Counted from the stretch's first letter, positions 21,161 to 33,261 are shown. The stretch: DNA of 64,000 nt from Cladobotryum mycophilum (GCA_036429605.1 JAVFKD010000015.1:643421-707420), one strand, 5' to 3'. The notes: generated by a model not told the origin, from the sequence alone. A program made the numbers and translations.

Positions 21161-23759
21161 TCAACGCAGTGACAGGAACTTTTTCGCGTTCTCGTATACT
21201 ACCCAGGTGATGCTCAACGCCGGGGCAACTTTGAGTAGGTTTGGTGTTAAGCCCTTGTAAAGACCTCGAACTCCTTCATGTCGAATCGTTTTTTGGGTAA
21301 CATCCCAAATGCCCGTGTAGGTGGCCGGGTGCATAACTGTTCCTTGGGTCTGTAATCGTGTTCGAACAACATTGAGCGGGTACACGACGGTAGCTCCAAA
21401 AGCTCCGGAGCTGGCGCCGATGATACCAGTCGCAATATTTCCCGGATTCGCATCGTCCTCGTGACAGCCGGCATACTTGGCATAGTAGGATCGATACGAC
21501 TTCTTCAAAAACTCAAACATTCCCATATCAATAGCACTATAAGGGAACATGCCTATCAATCCCATGGTGACGCCTCGGTAGCAAGCTCTCATGCCGCCGT
21601 CCGCGTACATCTTGGTAGCCGTCTGCCGGACAAGAGCGCCCCCGTAAGGCCGCCCTTGACGGTCTCGCATTGGAGACGGAACTTGAGGGTATCAAGAGGA
21701 TAAACAAAAAATCTAGAAAGGTGGTCAACAAACTTGTTCGGATGGGTTCAACGAATATTACATACTGCGCAATCATGCCAGCAAGACCGCCCGCGGTGAA
21801 CTTGGAGTAAGAATTGATACGTGATGGATCCCCATGGCCTTCAAAATTTGCAAGCGCACGCTTCGCTGCTTCGTATGAGCCAAACTTGATGGCCGTCTCC
21901 GGCATAATCTTGACCACATTTAAGCCATTACCTATTGTTTTTTGGGGTTCATAAGTCTAACTTGGAACTGAAAACAAAAATTGGATCACTAAACTCACCG
22001 GCAAAGAACCCCTTTAGACCCCCAGAGCGATACAAGTCCTTGACAGCGTCGGTAAACGGTCTTGTTGCATTCTTCAATACGTCTATCGGCCGGCCCTGCT
22101 TCAATGCGGCCAGCGCCGTCTCGGAGCCGGTGGTGGTATTAACGAGAAGGTAGACCTTCAATCGGTCGAGTGGTGCGGTGGCAGTCCGCGATATCCCGCC
22201 GGCGATGGCTCCCGCAAGGAAGTAACCTGGATCAGGGGCATAATCTGTCAGTCTAAACTTCTTCTTTGTCGATACAGCTCCGGTAGAGGACTCTTCACGG
22301 TGCTTGTCCGGGATGCCATCGCCGACGGGTTGTATAGCACTTGCCCCTTCCGGGGGTTGCTGGGTTGCCGAAGTCTCGACAAGAGAATCATGGGGTTTTG
22401 TATCAGCAACATTTGAACTGGATGTGATCTGTGGTGGCCCTTGGAGCTGTGGTTCCGGCTCCTCCTCGGGAACTTGTAGTGGAAGATTCCTCGATGATGA
22501 TTGTGGTGGTGAAGAAGAAGAAGAAGAAGATGATGATGATGATGACAACGACGAAGGGAACGCGACTCTAAATAAAGAGCCAAAGAAGATATTGAGAAAA
22601 GAGCGAGAGGAGCCGGCCCTACCTAAGCCTTCCAATGTTTCTCCACTGACGATCGAGTCTCCCTCTGGCGTAACATTGACCACGGCGTAGTAAAACGATA
22701 GTACGGCCTTGAGCTGGGACGCATCTTCGCGTCCCGGCATAAAGAGCAAGAAGTCCCTAGAACCATTCGGTCAGCTGTTGGATATGGTTACGGTCATAAG
22801 GTGTCCTTTGCGGGATTGACCAAGCTGAGAGGCACGCGCGATGATTGATTGGCAAGGGAATGATTGGGTGTGCCTTGGGCGCTGAGGTCTTGGTTGTCGA
22901 GATGGGAGGCACATGACACTAAGCGCACCTGATGACCGTCCCACCATTATGACGAACAGACCCCATCCGCAATGAAAATAGAGGCATGATGAAGTGATTG
23001 AGGACTGTGTTTTTTTCTTTCTTTCTTTCATGATGCACCTACCTCCATTCATCAAAGCAAACGTATCCATCATTGTTCATATCCATATCATTGAAAAAGT
23101 CGTCCAGGCGTCGATTGGACACAGTCAAGCCGGCATGTTTGAAAGCACTCTGAAGCTCAGACTTGTCCAGCTTGCCGTTGCCATCTCTGTCAATGGCTTT
23201 GAACAAGTTGAACAGTTGCTGTTCAGCCCGCTTAACAAAGTCCCGGAATTCTGCCAACAATGAATTGCGTTAGTGGGGGGAGTTTGCTGGTTTTATTTTG
23301 GAGAGAACTCGATGCCTTCTCGTATTTTTTTTGGTTTTTTAGTGAAGCGCAAAACCATGCATGTATGTAATATGCATATATATATATATACCTTGATATT
23401 GAATCCTTCCATCACCATTGGTGTCGACCTCGGTCATAATCTTCTTTAGCATAGCATCCGCATTCTTCAGCGCTGTTTTGCCGTCATAGGTCAATTATAC
23501 ATCGCAAGCCAACGTTTTGCGGGGCGACATGGAGAGAGGGAGACAGAGAAGGTAGGGAGGGAGGGAGAGAAAAAATGTGCTCCTCACGATGATCCAACTT
23601 GCGGAAACCCCTCTGTAGCCCCTCGAGATCGAGCTCCCCAGAGTCGCTGGGCTCCAGCTTCTGCCAAAGTCCCTCCACACGTTCATTGTCAGGGTTCTTT
23701 TGCGGGTGCGACTCTGCGGGCTCTCTCCCCTCCTCGGAAACCAGCTTGGTCTCCGTCAT
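21161..23759 (-). CDS. sal1: Ca2+-binding mitochondrial carrier (SCaMC/SAL1 type), frameshifted
   Basis: About 645 aa in six exons: 23759-23588, 23472-23392, 23250-23043, 22756-21999, 21931-21766, 21712-21161. All introns are GT-AG and phases agree. The N-terminus has EF-hand loops at 74-85, 105-116 and 141-152, plus a degenerate one near residue 48. A Ser-rich linker with a Ser run follows. Three carrier repeats carry PLDRLK (349), PLDTLK (467) and PLNVVR signatures. The family exchanges ATP-Mg for phosphate across the inner mitochondrial membrane under cytosolic Ca2+ control. In exon 6 the frame breaks at the C5 run 21639-21643 (G5 on the coding strand); one more base gives the conserved FRLQCETVKGGL…GALVRQTA continuity and a total of exactly 646 codons. 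Intron 3 is long (286 nt). The gene is divergent from SSN8, with about 670 bp between the starts. Confidence 0.9.
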
Positions 23760-24432
23760 GGCCTCTGCATATCTTGATGGCGATGGCGATGGCGACGTTC
23801 GAAGCGGCGCAGTGTTGGTGCCGCCGAGGGGGAGGGGGCAGACGGAGGATGGGTATCGTCGCGCACGTCGTCTGATGTTAATGTCGGGGTTATCTGAGAA
23901 ACATTGTAGAGAAATAGAAGTCGTAGCCTTTCTCCAGCTGTCAATGCCAATGAGGAGGCAATGGGGGTTAAGTTGGATAAGGTAGCTGACGTCGTAGCTT
24001 CGGGAACTGCAGGATTCAATGCGACCTCTCAGGGAGAACAGAACCTGGAACCTATCCCACGCCCACTGACAGCGATGCACCGCGGTAATTGGGGGCCACT
24101 AAAAAAGGGAGCCCCTAGAGATTCTTCCCCCCCAGGTGCCCCAGCGGCGGCCGCTACGTAATTACTGGCAGTTGTTTGGTGCAGGCAATGACAGTGGCCC
24201 GATAAGTCCTCGCTTATCGCAATCGCCCCGCAGCCTCGCCCAGCCAGCCCACCTCCCAGGGCTGTTTCTCAAGCTTACTACTACACCGGTACGACTGCCA
24301 CTCAGCTTAGCATCATCATCATCACCATCACCACCCTCGTCCAGCGTCGCTCCGTCTTCATCCGCACACCCTAATATTACGACATCCCTCTCCAGCGCAT
24401 GACAGGCCCTCTTGTGGCCTACGCCGGCTGCC
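23760..24432. promoter_or_regulatory. Shared promoter region, SAL1-type and SSN8 genes
   Basis: About 670 bp between divergent ATGs, so it must hold both promoters and leaders. It is GC-rich for the window and has (CATCAT)-rich text near 24310-24335. No TATA box is obvious at the expected distance on either side. Open frames extending through it upstream of both genes have no homology signal and are not called. Confidence 0.5.
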
Positions 24433-25479
24433 ATGTCGGCCAATTACTGGGACTCAACGCAGAGGAGGTACTGGCAGTTCAGTAAAGATGAGCTGGCCGC
24501 GATGCGACAGAAGCTCGAGGACGAAAACGCCGAGCTCGTTCGCATGTTTCCCCTGCCGCAGCCAAGGCACATGGCCATATATTTCAATCAGCGTATATAC
24601 CCTCCGCACCATGCTTCAAAGAAAGAAAGAAAAACGAATGAACCTCTACTAACGCTTCCCTCAGAGCTGATTAGATTGGGCAAGCGTCTCACCATCCGCC
24701 AGCAGGCCATGGCCACCGCCCAGGTCTACCTCAAGCGATTCTACACTCGCATCGAAATCCGCCGAACGAACCCCTATTTACTTATAACGACGGCCATATA
24801 CCTCGCCTGCAAAATGGAGGAGGCGCCGCAGCATATTCGTCTTATTGTTACTGAGGCTAGGCAGCTGTGGCAGGACTTTATCGGCCTCGACACCTCCAAG
24901 ATTGGCGAGTGTGAATTCTTCCTTATCAGCGAAATGAGCTCGCAACTCATCATACACCAACCATACCGGAGTTTGCTGGCCCTGCGAAGCGAGCTGGGCC
25001 TGGTGGACGAAGACGTGCAACTCGCCAAGTCGGTCATCAACGACCACTACATGACGGACCTCCCATTCCTCTGCTCGCCCCACATCATCGCCCTGGTAGC
25101 AATTCTCTTGGCTCTTGTTCTTCGACCCAACACATCAAACCTCGGACAAAACGCCTCCGGCTCTGCCGCCGCCGCAGGTCTCGCCGCCGCACAGGCAGCG
25201 CTGAGCCAAGCCCATGCCTCGCGATCGGGCCAGGGCGGCCTCCTCTCCGACCCCAATGCCGGGGCCGTTCCGGACTCAAAGGAGAAACAGCAAGAAGCCA
25301 GAATCACCAGAGTACAGCATTTTGCTGCGTGGCTGGCCGAGAGCAACGTCGACATCGCGACCATGGTGGATGCTACTCAGGAAATAATATCCTTTTACGA
25401 GTGTTACGAGCAGTACAATGATAAGATTACTCGTGAACAGATTAATAGGTTTGTGAAGGCGCGCAGCTTGGATAAATAG
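24433..25479 (+). CDS. ssn8: Mediator kinase-module cyclin C (SSN8)
   Basis: 324 aa in two exons, 24433-24592 and 24665-25479. The 72-nt intron has a CTAAC branch site and CCTCAG acceptor; splicing turns a broken frame into the conserved FNQQLIRLGKRLTIRQQ. This is the cyclin C subunit that pairs with the Ssn3/Cdk8 kinase in the RNA polymerase II Mediator, a nuclear regulator of stress and sugar-response genes. The N-terminal motif (NYWDSTQRRYWQF) and cyclin box (YLKRFYTRIEIRRTNPYLL, YLACKMEEAPQHIR) are textbook. The Ala/Gly insert at about residues 210-255 between cyclin repeats is a common fungal loop. Length fits the family. I chose the ATG at 24433, which starts the conserved text; the ATG at 24412 would add seven residues. 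Confidence 0.95.
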   Translation: MSANYWDSTQRRYWQFSKDELAAMRQKLEDENAELVRMFPLPQPRHMAIYFNQRIYPPHHASKKERKTNEPLLTLPSELIRLGKRLTIRQQAMATAQVYLKRFYTRIEIRRTNPYLLITTAIYLACKMEEAPQHIRLIVTEARQLWQDFIGLDTSKIGECEFFLISEMSSQLIIHQPYRSLLALRSELGLVDEDVQLAKSVINDHYMTDLPFLCSPHIIALVAILLALVLRPNTSNLGQNASGSAAAAGLAAAQAALSQAHASRSGQGGLLSDPNAGAVPDSKEKQQEARITRVQHFAAWLAESNVDIATMVDATQEIISFYECYEQYNDKITREQINRFVKARSLDK

Positions 25480-25771
25480 CCCGAGCGCTGAGAGACGTAA
25501 ATCCGTTTGTTTGGACAATGAGCGTTGGCGCATGATAAATGAGGCATCTTGGCGTTCTTAAATCAGGGCATCTTTTGGGGGTTATCTATAATACACCGGT
25601 TTGGCGTTTTCATAGCAGTTTTACCATGAACCAGCGAAGGGGGGCATTACTACCTACTAGTATGTAGTTTTCGATTATTTTTGTTTCTATTCATTTACAT
25701 GGCCGGTCGCTGGTTTATCTTCTATATTCTTTCGACATGAGTGAAACCCCCCAACCCCCCAACCCCTTTTC
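25480..25771. other. Convergent 3' region with C-tract cluster
   Basis: About 290 bp between convergent stops. Near its end, at 25747-25766, two C6 runs and a C4 run are spaced by AA, giving closely spaced G tracts on the minus strand. No coding signal is seen. Confidence 0.4.
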
Positions 25772-27075
25772 CTACCTTTGTCCTTCTCGCCATGAGTTGA
25801 TGGCAATGTTTGCAACCTCTCTCCCCTTTGTCATGGCAATCGAATGGTGCCCCTTGACCACATGAATGTCCACGCCGTCCTCTCCCAAAACGGCCTTTGA
25901 ATCCTCCGTCCACTCGTCCCTCACGGTCAACGCATCATTCTCCCCCAAGATGAGGCACAGCCTCCCCAGCCCTTGGCCGTGCTCCCTGTTCCGGGCCATC
26001 CTGTCGCCCAGCAGCTTCCAGATCCCGTCGTGCTGGCCGTACACGGGCGCGTGCCGTAGGGTGCTCAGGTAAGTGTGCGCAAAGGCCCCGTTGGCCTCCA
26101 GCTGCCACTCCATGACGTCGCCGACGCGCGGGTACGCCTCCTCCACGGAACAGGGGACCAGGTCCCAGTGCACCGTCTCGACCTCCAGGGGCAGCTCCTC
26201 GCCCTTCCACAGCACGGGCTGCAGGCGGCGGCGCAGGATGGGCCGGAGGAACCACTCGGGGAGCCAGCTCCGCCAGTAGAGCCTGTCCTCCCAGCCGAGA
26301 TGCGAGGGCCGCACCAGGCCGGCGGGGCAGATGGCTGTGACGGAACGGAGCAGGTTGGAGTGATAGGCCGCAAAGGCTACGGCGAGGGCGCCGCCGAGGG
26401 AGTAGCCGAGGATGTGGAAGGCTGCGGCGCCGGTCCAAGGGAGGGACGAAGAGGCGAGGACGAGGAGGATCTGAGTGTTATAGAGGCGTTCGTCGTAAGG
26501 GATGTCTGTAGGGGCGTCGGAGTAGCCTCTGCCAAAGAGGTCTAATGAGTGTGAGTATGTCACGTCTCCCTTTTTTCCCCATGTATCACATATACCACAC
26601 ATCATTGGCAGGCATCATCGATACACATCAAACTTGCAAACAGTCTCTTCATTATATAAGTGACAGGGCAAAAAAAAAAAAAAGTAATGACACATACCAA
26701 ATAACATGACCCTATACCCCTTCCCCACCATCTCCCACGCCATGTCCCCCAACGCAATACTCGGCGTCGACATGCCGTGTATCAACAAGACCTTCTCGCC
26801 ATCTTCGGGCCCCCACTCAAAGACCTTGGTGGTACCGTAGGGCGTCTCTACATCCCTTGCTCCGGGGAATGCGTCGGGGGGTACGGCAGCCTCTTTTCGG
26901 ATGAGCGGACGGGATGCCTCTCGACCCGTATGATGGCCCTGTTCGCCCTCTTGGTGTTGGCGTTGTAAGAGACGGATGGCCGGACGAGGAGGTGGTAGAG
27001 AGATAGACATGCAGCGGCCAGGACGGCAGAGCCGGTCAGTCGGTTTTCCCGGATGCAACTCGCGTAAAACCCCAT
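25772..27075 (-). CDS. Membrane-anchored alpha/beta hydrolase, frameshifted
   Basis: About 382 aa in two exons, 27075-26698 and 26541-25772, with a 156-nt intron (GTATGT donor, ATTAG acceptor). A hydrophobic helix at about 13-31 suggests an N-terminal membrane anchor. The catalytic triad is visible: nucleophile elbow GYSLGG with Ser at about 174, Asp about 329 in GENDALT, His about 358/359 in KGHHS. The oxyanion-side HG motif (LLIHGMS) is present. These enzymes cut esters, epoxides or peptides; the substrate cannot be told. The N-terminal 75 codons are in another frame from the rest; one additional C in the C6 run (plus-strand G6 at 26876-26881) joins them and makes 383 codons exactly. The alternative is that translation starts in the downstream frame without the anchor, but that frame has poor text there. 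Divergent from the gene at 28525. Confidence 0.82.
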
Positions 27076-28524
27076 TCCTGCTTTTCTTTCCTCCCGACAA
27101 TGTTTCTAGCCAAGTCCTGCTCGTGAGTCGTCACCCAACGTCTGCCTCCAAAGGGCGTCCTGGTGTAGCTGAGCCCTTTTGAGGTGAAAGCTAGAGGTTT
27201 TGTCAGACAAGTCAGATGTGCCCGCCCTGCAAACATCACGTTATGATAACAATGCGAATAAATCTGCAATCTTGAAGCCCAATCAATATATGGTAGCATA
27301 ATATTTGCGTTTATAAACCCCGGATGCCCAAAAATCGCCCACCTGCCCGGGTACGCAACCCGGTGTCGGAATCTCGGAAACAGCCTGCATAAGGTAGGTG
27401 TGTAATATCCACCAGCAATGGCACGTGACCAGAATGAGGATTGAACATCTGCTCATCCACAATCGTTGTATTAAAAGTTCCGTCGAGAGGAGGGCAAGTC
27501 GTTTCATTTTACGGGTGATTATGGGACAAAAATAAGCAAACGATGTAGCATTTGTTTTTTTTTGTTTTTTCTGAGGCGAAGTGATATTTTGAGGAATGGA
27601 GGCAATGAGCATATGCAAAGCCGCTTCCATACTTGTATACCGACAAGTAAGCATGTCGTATATATATTGTTTACATGAGGCAACTCTACAACTAAGGCAT
27701 TGGTCTTTATCTGTGTGTATATATATATATATATATATGCATATATATTCACAGTTTCTATTTTGTTTCTGAGTTTCTTATTAGACTCACCAAATATGCT
27801 GCTCTGAGCAATGAGTATGTAGTTGGTCCCTACAGCAATAGGTGACAAGAAAAGGTCCTATTTGGAAGCGTGATGAATACAAAAAGAGATGTGACTGAAA
27901 ATATATATCAAACGTAGCAAGATATTCAGTAGGACGCATGATATGATGGGACTACTGGGTACCTAGGTACTAGAATGCAATTGCCTCCCGTCCTGGAGAC
28001 GTCGAGGATAGCCGATCCGTCAGGGAGAGTTGACAGCCAACTGAACGGAAACTCACTCCATATCACTAACCATGCTCATCCAATCCCACCACATTTTCTC
28101 ACTATTTCTTGTTGACATCTTGTTCACACATGAATGTTTTCTTTTCTCCCTTTCCCACTCCACCACCCGTTATAGTTACGGGTTAATCCCCGTGACTTGT
28201 TCACACCCACATCCAGAGCTATGAGAGAGTAAACAGTCTGTAATGCTTCAGACCTGAATGTAAAAAATGCACAGTTTCCTTGGTAACTGACTGCAACTTT
28301 GGATGAAATATTCAAAACTCACCCAATCCAGAATCCGTCTCCACTCATCTTCCCCTTCCCTCTTCCATCATCATCATCGCCTTCTTCTATACATTATTAT
28401 TACTATATCACACCCCGGAAACACCCCCCCCCAAACAAACAAACAAACAAACAAACAGCCAGAGTTCCATTATTTTGCCTTTTACTCTTTACTCTTTCGG
28501 TCTCGGAGAACGTTTCTTTTCGCG
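27076..28524. other. Divergent intergenic region, hydrolase and Cys-rich genes
   Basis: About 1.45 kb with both promoters. It contains an (AT)n run at about 27717-27738, a CT-rich leader from about 28330 onward and a (CAAA)n array at about 28433-28458 just before the plus-strand gene. No gene is supported in it. Confidence 0.45.
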
Positions 28525-29329
28525 ATGGCTCCCGCTGGTCCGGAGATGGCCAATATTCCCGCCAAGAAAGCGTACACCAGGCCTGGCAAAGGTGCGCCCC
28601 GGGAATCTCCCTGTTCTCGATGTGTTGGTCGAATGGGGGAACATGGTCCTTCGGCCCTCTGCTGTGACCAGAGCTGTAAGTATCTCCCTAGCTGTATTCT
28701 TTTTCGTTGTCATTACTCTTGTCTCTGACCCCAGTGCCCCCCGGATAGCCAACAAGGCAATCATATGTTATGCCTGTGCCGGACGAAGAGGCTCTTGTAT
28801 CAAGGTAAAAGCCCAATCTCATCATACAAATGCAACTCCAACCCCCTTTTGTTTCATCAAACCTTGGTTCTGATGCCCCAAGTTAGGTCCCCTTTGCTGC
28901 TCAAGAAGCTTGCGAGGCATTACAAGCTGAGGCGATGAGAATTACCAGCGGCGGAAAACAGGCAAGCATATCCACACACACATACACACACACACACACC
29001 ACCCCGTTTCCTCCAAGTGCTGGTCCAGGGCTGACTCCTCCTTCTACCAGACGGCCCGGTAGGACAGGCTCGCTGGTATCGCTCTCAAGTCTCGAAACAC
29101 GGCGACCAAAGATCAGAAGAAAGAGAAGGAAAAGGAAAAGGACACTCACGAGCATGGCCCCGGAACGGCTCAGATGCAGGACATTATCCACCAGCTAGAT
29201 CTGATGCGAAAAGAACATGCCCACGAGATGAAGCTGCTGCGAGAGCTTCAAGATGAGCAGAATCTGCTCCAAATGCAGACGAATAGATATCTGGGGGCAT
29301 TGGTCCGTTACCTCACCGAGCTCGAGTAG
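28525..29329 (+). CDS. Small Cys-rich coiled-coil protein, likely zinc-binding, frameshifted
   Basis: About 187 aa from four exons: 28525-28675, 28735-28804, 28887-28961, 29063-29329. Exons 1-3 encode a Cys cluster (C30-x2-C33, C46 C47, C62-x2-C65, C72) of the type seen in fungal proteins that precede a coiled coil. Exon 4 starts with a Lys/Glu-rich stretch and ends in a leucine-rich coiled coil (QMQDIIHQLDLMRKEHAHEM). Exon 2 needs one more C in the C6 run at 28737-28742; without it a TAG follows at once, and with it exons 1 and 2 sum to 74 whole codons. The third intron appears to be GC-AG (GCAAGC donor). Function unknown; nucleic acid or protein binding is plausible. The exon structure is my reconstruction and the weakest of the spliced models here. 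Confidence 0.6.
28973..29000 (+). repeat. (CA)n microsatellite inside an intron
   Basis: Dinucleotide run with one TA interruption, within the proposed GC-AG intron of the small Cys-rich gene. It explains the Thr/His repeat translation in the overlapping open frame. Confidence 0.7.
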
Positions 29330-30332
29330 AAAGCCTTGAGAGGAATGTATGATGGATGAGGGTCCAGGCCAGGTCGTTGCTAGATCATGTCCATGGAATA
29401 CATGTTTTCTACCACTGTTGAATGAATGGCTTTAATATTCGACAACGAATAACTCTCGTATGTTGTACTGTCACAAAAAAACAGAACTGTTGACTGCCGC
29501 ACAGAAATTAACCCTTGTATTCCCATATATACAATTCCTATCATTGGTGTAGAATTGCTTATGCTGTTATACTATAATTAACCTCCCATACTTATGTCGT
29601 GTCGTCGTATAAGGCTCAATGGCAAAAAACCCAAAGGATCATGTCAATACAACTCAGGGTCGGAAACTCTCCTAGAACCTATCCAAATAATCCAAACTGA
29701 CAACCAACCTACTCTCAGACACCAAATAACAAGGCTCTACCAATAAAGTCAACATACCACAATCAAACATTGTCAGCTACCTTACCTACCTAGTAGTATT
29801 CAACCGATATCCCAACATATCTACTCCACCAACAAACCAAGGGGAGGTTCCACTACCAATCGGTAATTCTCGTATCACATTTTAATTGGAACAAGCCTGA
29901 AACTGGAGATGCCGAAAAAAGAAAAAAAAGGATGCGACATTATTCAGTAAGATTCCGCATCTCTTTTAGGATGTCGAAGCTCTCTTGTTCCCCCCAGCCC
30001 GCCGCCTCAATACAGAAAGTAATCTATCTCTCCCGGGTAGGTAGTAAGGTTTCAGATGACAGCTTTTAAGAGCTAAAGATAGCAGCTGTAGCAACTGATC
30101 GCTTCAACAGGAGGTTCCCGCAAATGCAAGTCCCGCATCGGCTTTTTATTCTACTTGCCAGTTCCAGCAAGCATAAGAAATAATAAGAAAGAAAGAAAAG
30201 GTCTCGCTTAGAATAGCAAGGTAATGCATTTGGATACATATGCAACTCCATACCTGCCTGCGCAAAAAAACAAAAACGAAAAAAAAACAGAAGAAAGAAA
30301 GAAGAAGAAAACATTCTCCTGCTTACTGGCAT

Positions 30333-30357
30333 GGCATAGCATAGCATAGCATAGCAT
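30333..30357 (+). repeat. (CATAG)n pentanucleotide repeat
   Basis: About four tandem copies of a five-base unit, flanked by related CATGG and CATGA units. Located in the gene-poor region. Confidence 0.7.
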
Positions 30358-33261
30358 GACGTGAAGTCGTTCAACCAACGACTTGGATCAAAGATGATGT
30401 GAGAATGCCCCCCTCCCTTTCGTCCCAATCACACTATGGCACGCTTTCCCCATATCCTGCAACAGAAAATAGACAGAAAGAAAGAAAGAGAGAGAGAGAG
30501 AGAATAAGCAATCCAAGACAAACAAGAACGAAAAAGAAAACGTGCAGTTCCCATGGGGGCATGCAGAAATGCAGAAACCCTCACCCCCAAAAAAGAAGAG
30601 AAAACTACATAGACGTCATTCCCATATCTTTTCAATAAAAAAAAGAACCCAACGTTGCCCTTCACAACCAAACTTATTCGTCTCGCTACTGCTACTGCTG
30701 CTGCATGGCAACCTTATCGGACACCCCGTTAGCCATCCATTCTAAAGCATACACCTTCCAGAAAGACTTCACTGGGCTGGAAACTGGAACCGGACTGGAC
30801 CAGAAACCTAAACAGACAGACAGACATGCTGCAGATGTTTCTTCTTCTCTGTCCATTCTTCTCCTCCTTCCTCCGATTAAGCCGGAGAATCCATCGGGTC
30901 GGCGCGGGAGCCACACACACAAACACACACAGCAACACAGTCCCGCACAGTGTGGCTGGGGACACGTCCTGATCATCTCGGAGTGGCTTGCCAATCGACA
31001 CTGTGGATACTGTGATCACTGTGCCGTCTGAGGCACAAGGCGCTTCCTAGGTAATGTGACATAAAATGACGAATGATGCATAACAATTTATGCTGTTGTG
31101 GTGGTGGGGCTAATATTGGTTGCGTAATTTTGTGTTTTGTGACAAAAATAACACCCGCGGTGCACAAGGTGGTATGTATCTTGTGCATAAACCCTTTCGT
31201 GTGAGAGTACCGTGCATCAAAGTACACTCATCTTTGCTAGGGGGGTTTTCTCCCAAATGCTACCCAAGCCTCCGCACCTTTCTTTTTTTTTTTACCCTTT
31301 CCTTCTTTTCTTGTTTTCTTGTTTTCTTGTTTCTCATCTCCCCCACTCAGTGAGACGTATTGACGTACTAGCACAAAGTAGACAAAGTGAGCAGGACCAG
31401 CCAACAAAAGTCATTCCTAGCTTCCCACCTTTTTAGCCGTTTTGACCAATGGCACGCAAAAAATAGCTGCCCCCGCCGCCACACCGCTCTTTGATGGGGC
31501 ACACCTTTGACCTTGGACTCAAAGCTGGAACAACCCAGCCAATTGCACCTGCACCTGCGACTCTGTTATCGCCCACACACTGTTTTATGCAAGGACAATG
31601 TGCAATGTACCAAATACCCTCTCATTTCACCTCCCTCGCGCACTCGCTCGCTCAGCTCTTCTCTCGCTTGGACCTCTCACCTCACCTCGCTCGCCCTCCT
31701 TCCCTCCCTTCCTCCACTCCACTCCACAACCACACCACAACCCCCCCGTTATCCCAAGGAGGTTCAAACTTCAAAACGTCACAGCACATTAAAAACACTG
31801 GTTCATCGCGATGCTGAGCTGCATCACCCCAGCCCAGTCCGCAAATCACATATCCCATGCTTGCTTCGATACTTTGAGACATTGACAGCGTTCTTAACCC
31901 TTGCCCGATGCAAAAGCTGTCAGAACACCACCATTCACCTGCCTATCGTCTGCAACAAGAAACGAGGAGCCACGAGACGTGATCGGCACTTCGTTGAGAC
32001 AACAATATGTGATCGTTGGAATGCACACGTTTCTTGGCTTGCTTTGGGCCTCGTGGGAGTTCGGCAACTCTCAGGTGTGTGCATCACCAAGTTTCGTTCT
32101 GATTATTTTCTTTTGTTGGGTTTGTTTCTGTTGTTGTTGTTCCTCTTCCTGTTCCTGTTCCTGCAACCAGATCGGTCCAACCCATTCTGCTATTGATAGT
32201 TCGTCGCTAGGCTAGAAAACAAAAACAAAAACAGTGACAATGCAGCAGCAAGTATCGGATTCTGTTTTCATCTCTGAATCAATCAATTCGATTCGATCCA
32301 TATTCGTCCATCAACAGGTGGCCGTCGGTCCACTCACTCGCCCACCCACCCACACACCCCCTTTCGCGGCATTGGGGCGCACATCCGACTCGGCCGTTAC
32401 TCCAACATTATCATCTGTGTATTGTCCCAATGTTGTCCTGGCCCTCCTTCTCAACATCACGTAACCAATCCGCTCCATCTGTGGCTGAAGTAGCCCGTCT
32501 CGTAGTCCTTGCTTCAGCGACCGTCTTAATATGGATGGGCAGTGTCAATAAGCCCTTGACCAGGCGCGTCTCAGTTGCATCACAGACTAACCTGTAGCAC
32601 CATTGTGCTAGAATATGCAGCAACGTCACAAGAGCCGCCCTCCTTCCCCTCGCCTGGGGTAGATGGGTAGTAGCAAATGGCCGTCCTGGGTTAGATTCAT
32701 CACAAAAGGATTCGAGCAGGGCCGAAATATGAGCTCTCTCGGCCGCCGAGTTCTCAACTGCGTTGCAACCCGCACGATTTCATTTCCGGGTAGGAAACCG
32801 AGCTCCTGAGTTGGCAGAATGGCTCTGTCATGTTGGAGAGCAAGATAGGCAGACAGACAGGCAAATAGATTGTCACTGCAATCCACATTCGCCACGGGAT
32901 CGTATTGGCTCCATCCAACCTTGACTTTAATGTCAATCAATTGTTTTTGAAAATACCATTTAAAGATGCGCACAGCCACTGAGCGTCCTGAACTGCCACA
33001 TCTGCTGCATATTACCACAACGGCGTCCACGATTGGATAGCGACGCTCAGAAAACTTTCCCCGAAAATAGCCATCTTGGTGTTGTGTTACAGCGGCTAAC
33101 CCAGCCACGGCGCCATTCACAACATACCAAAACATGGGAAGCGATGGCTTCCGGGGAGGCGAAGCACGATGGCTGTGGGACAGATTCTGCTTGCTGCAAG
33201 TAACAAAAAGCCAGGGCAGTTCATTCGATGGGGAAATGTAATGCCCGTCGCACTCTGACAA

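Noticed and set aside
31507..32196. A 229-codon plus-strand open frame
   Set aside because: Pro/Ser/His-rich text from CT-rich DNA, overlapped by other frames, with no domain or splice logic.
32626..33261. A 211-codon minus-strand open frame
   Set aside because: It begins at TTG rather than ATG, has no recognisable domain, and ends in low-quality text; I could not decide that it is coding.
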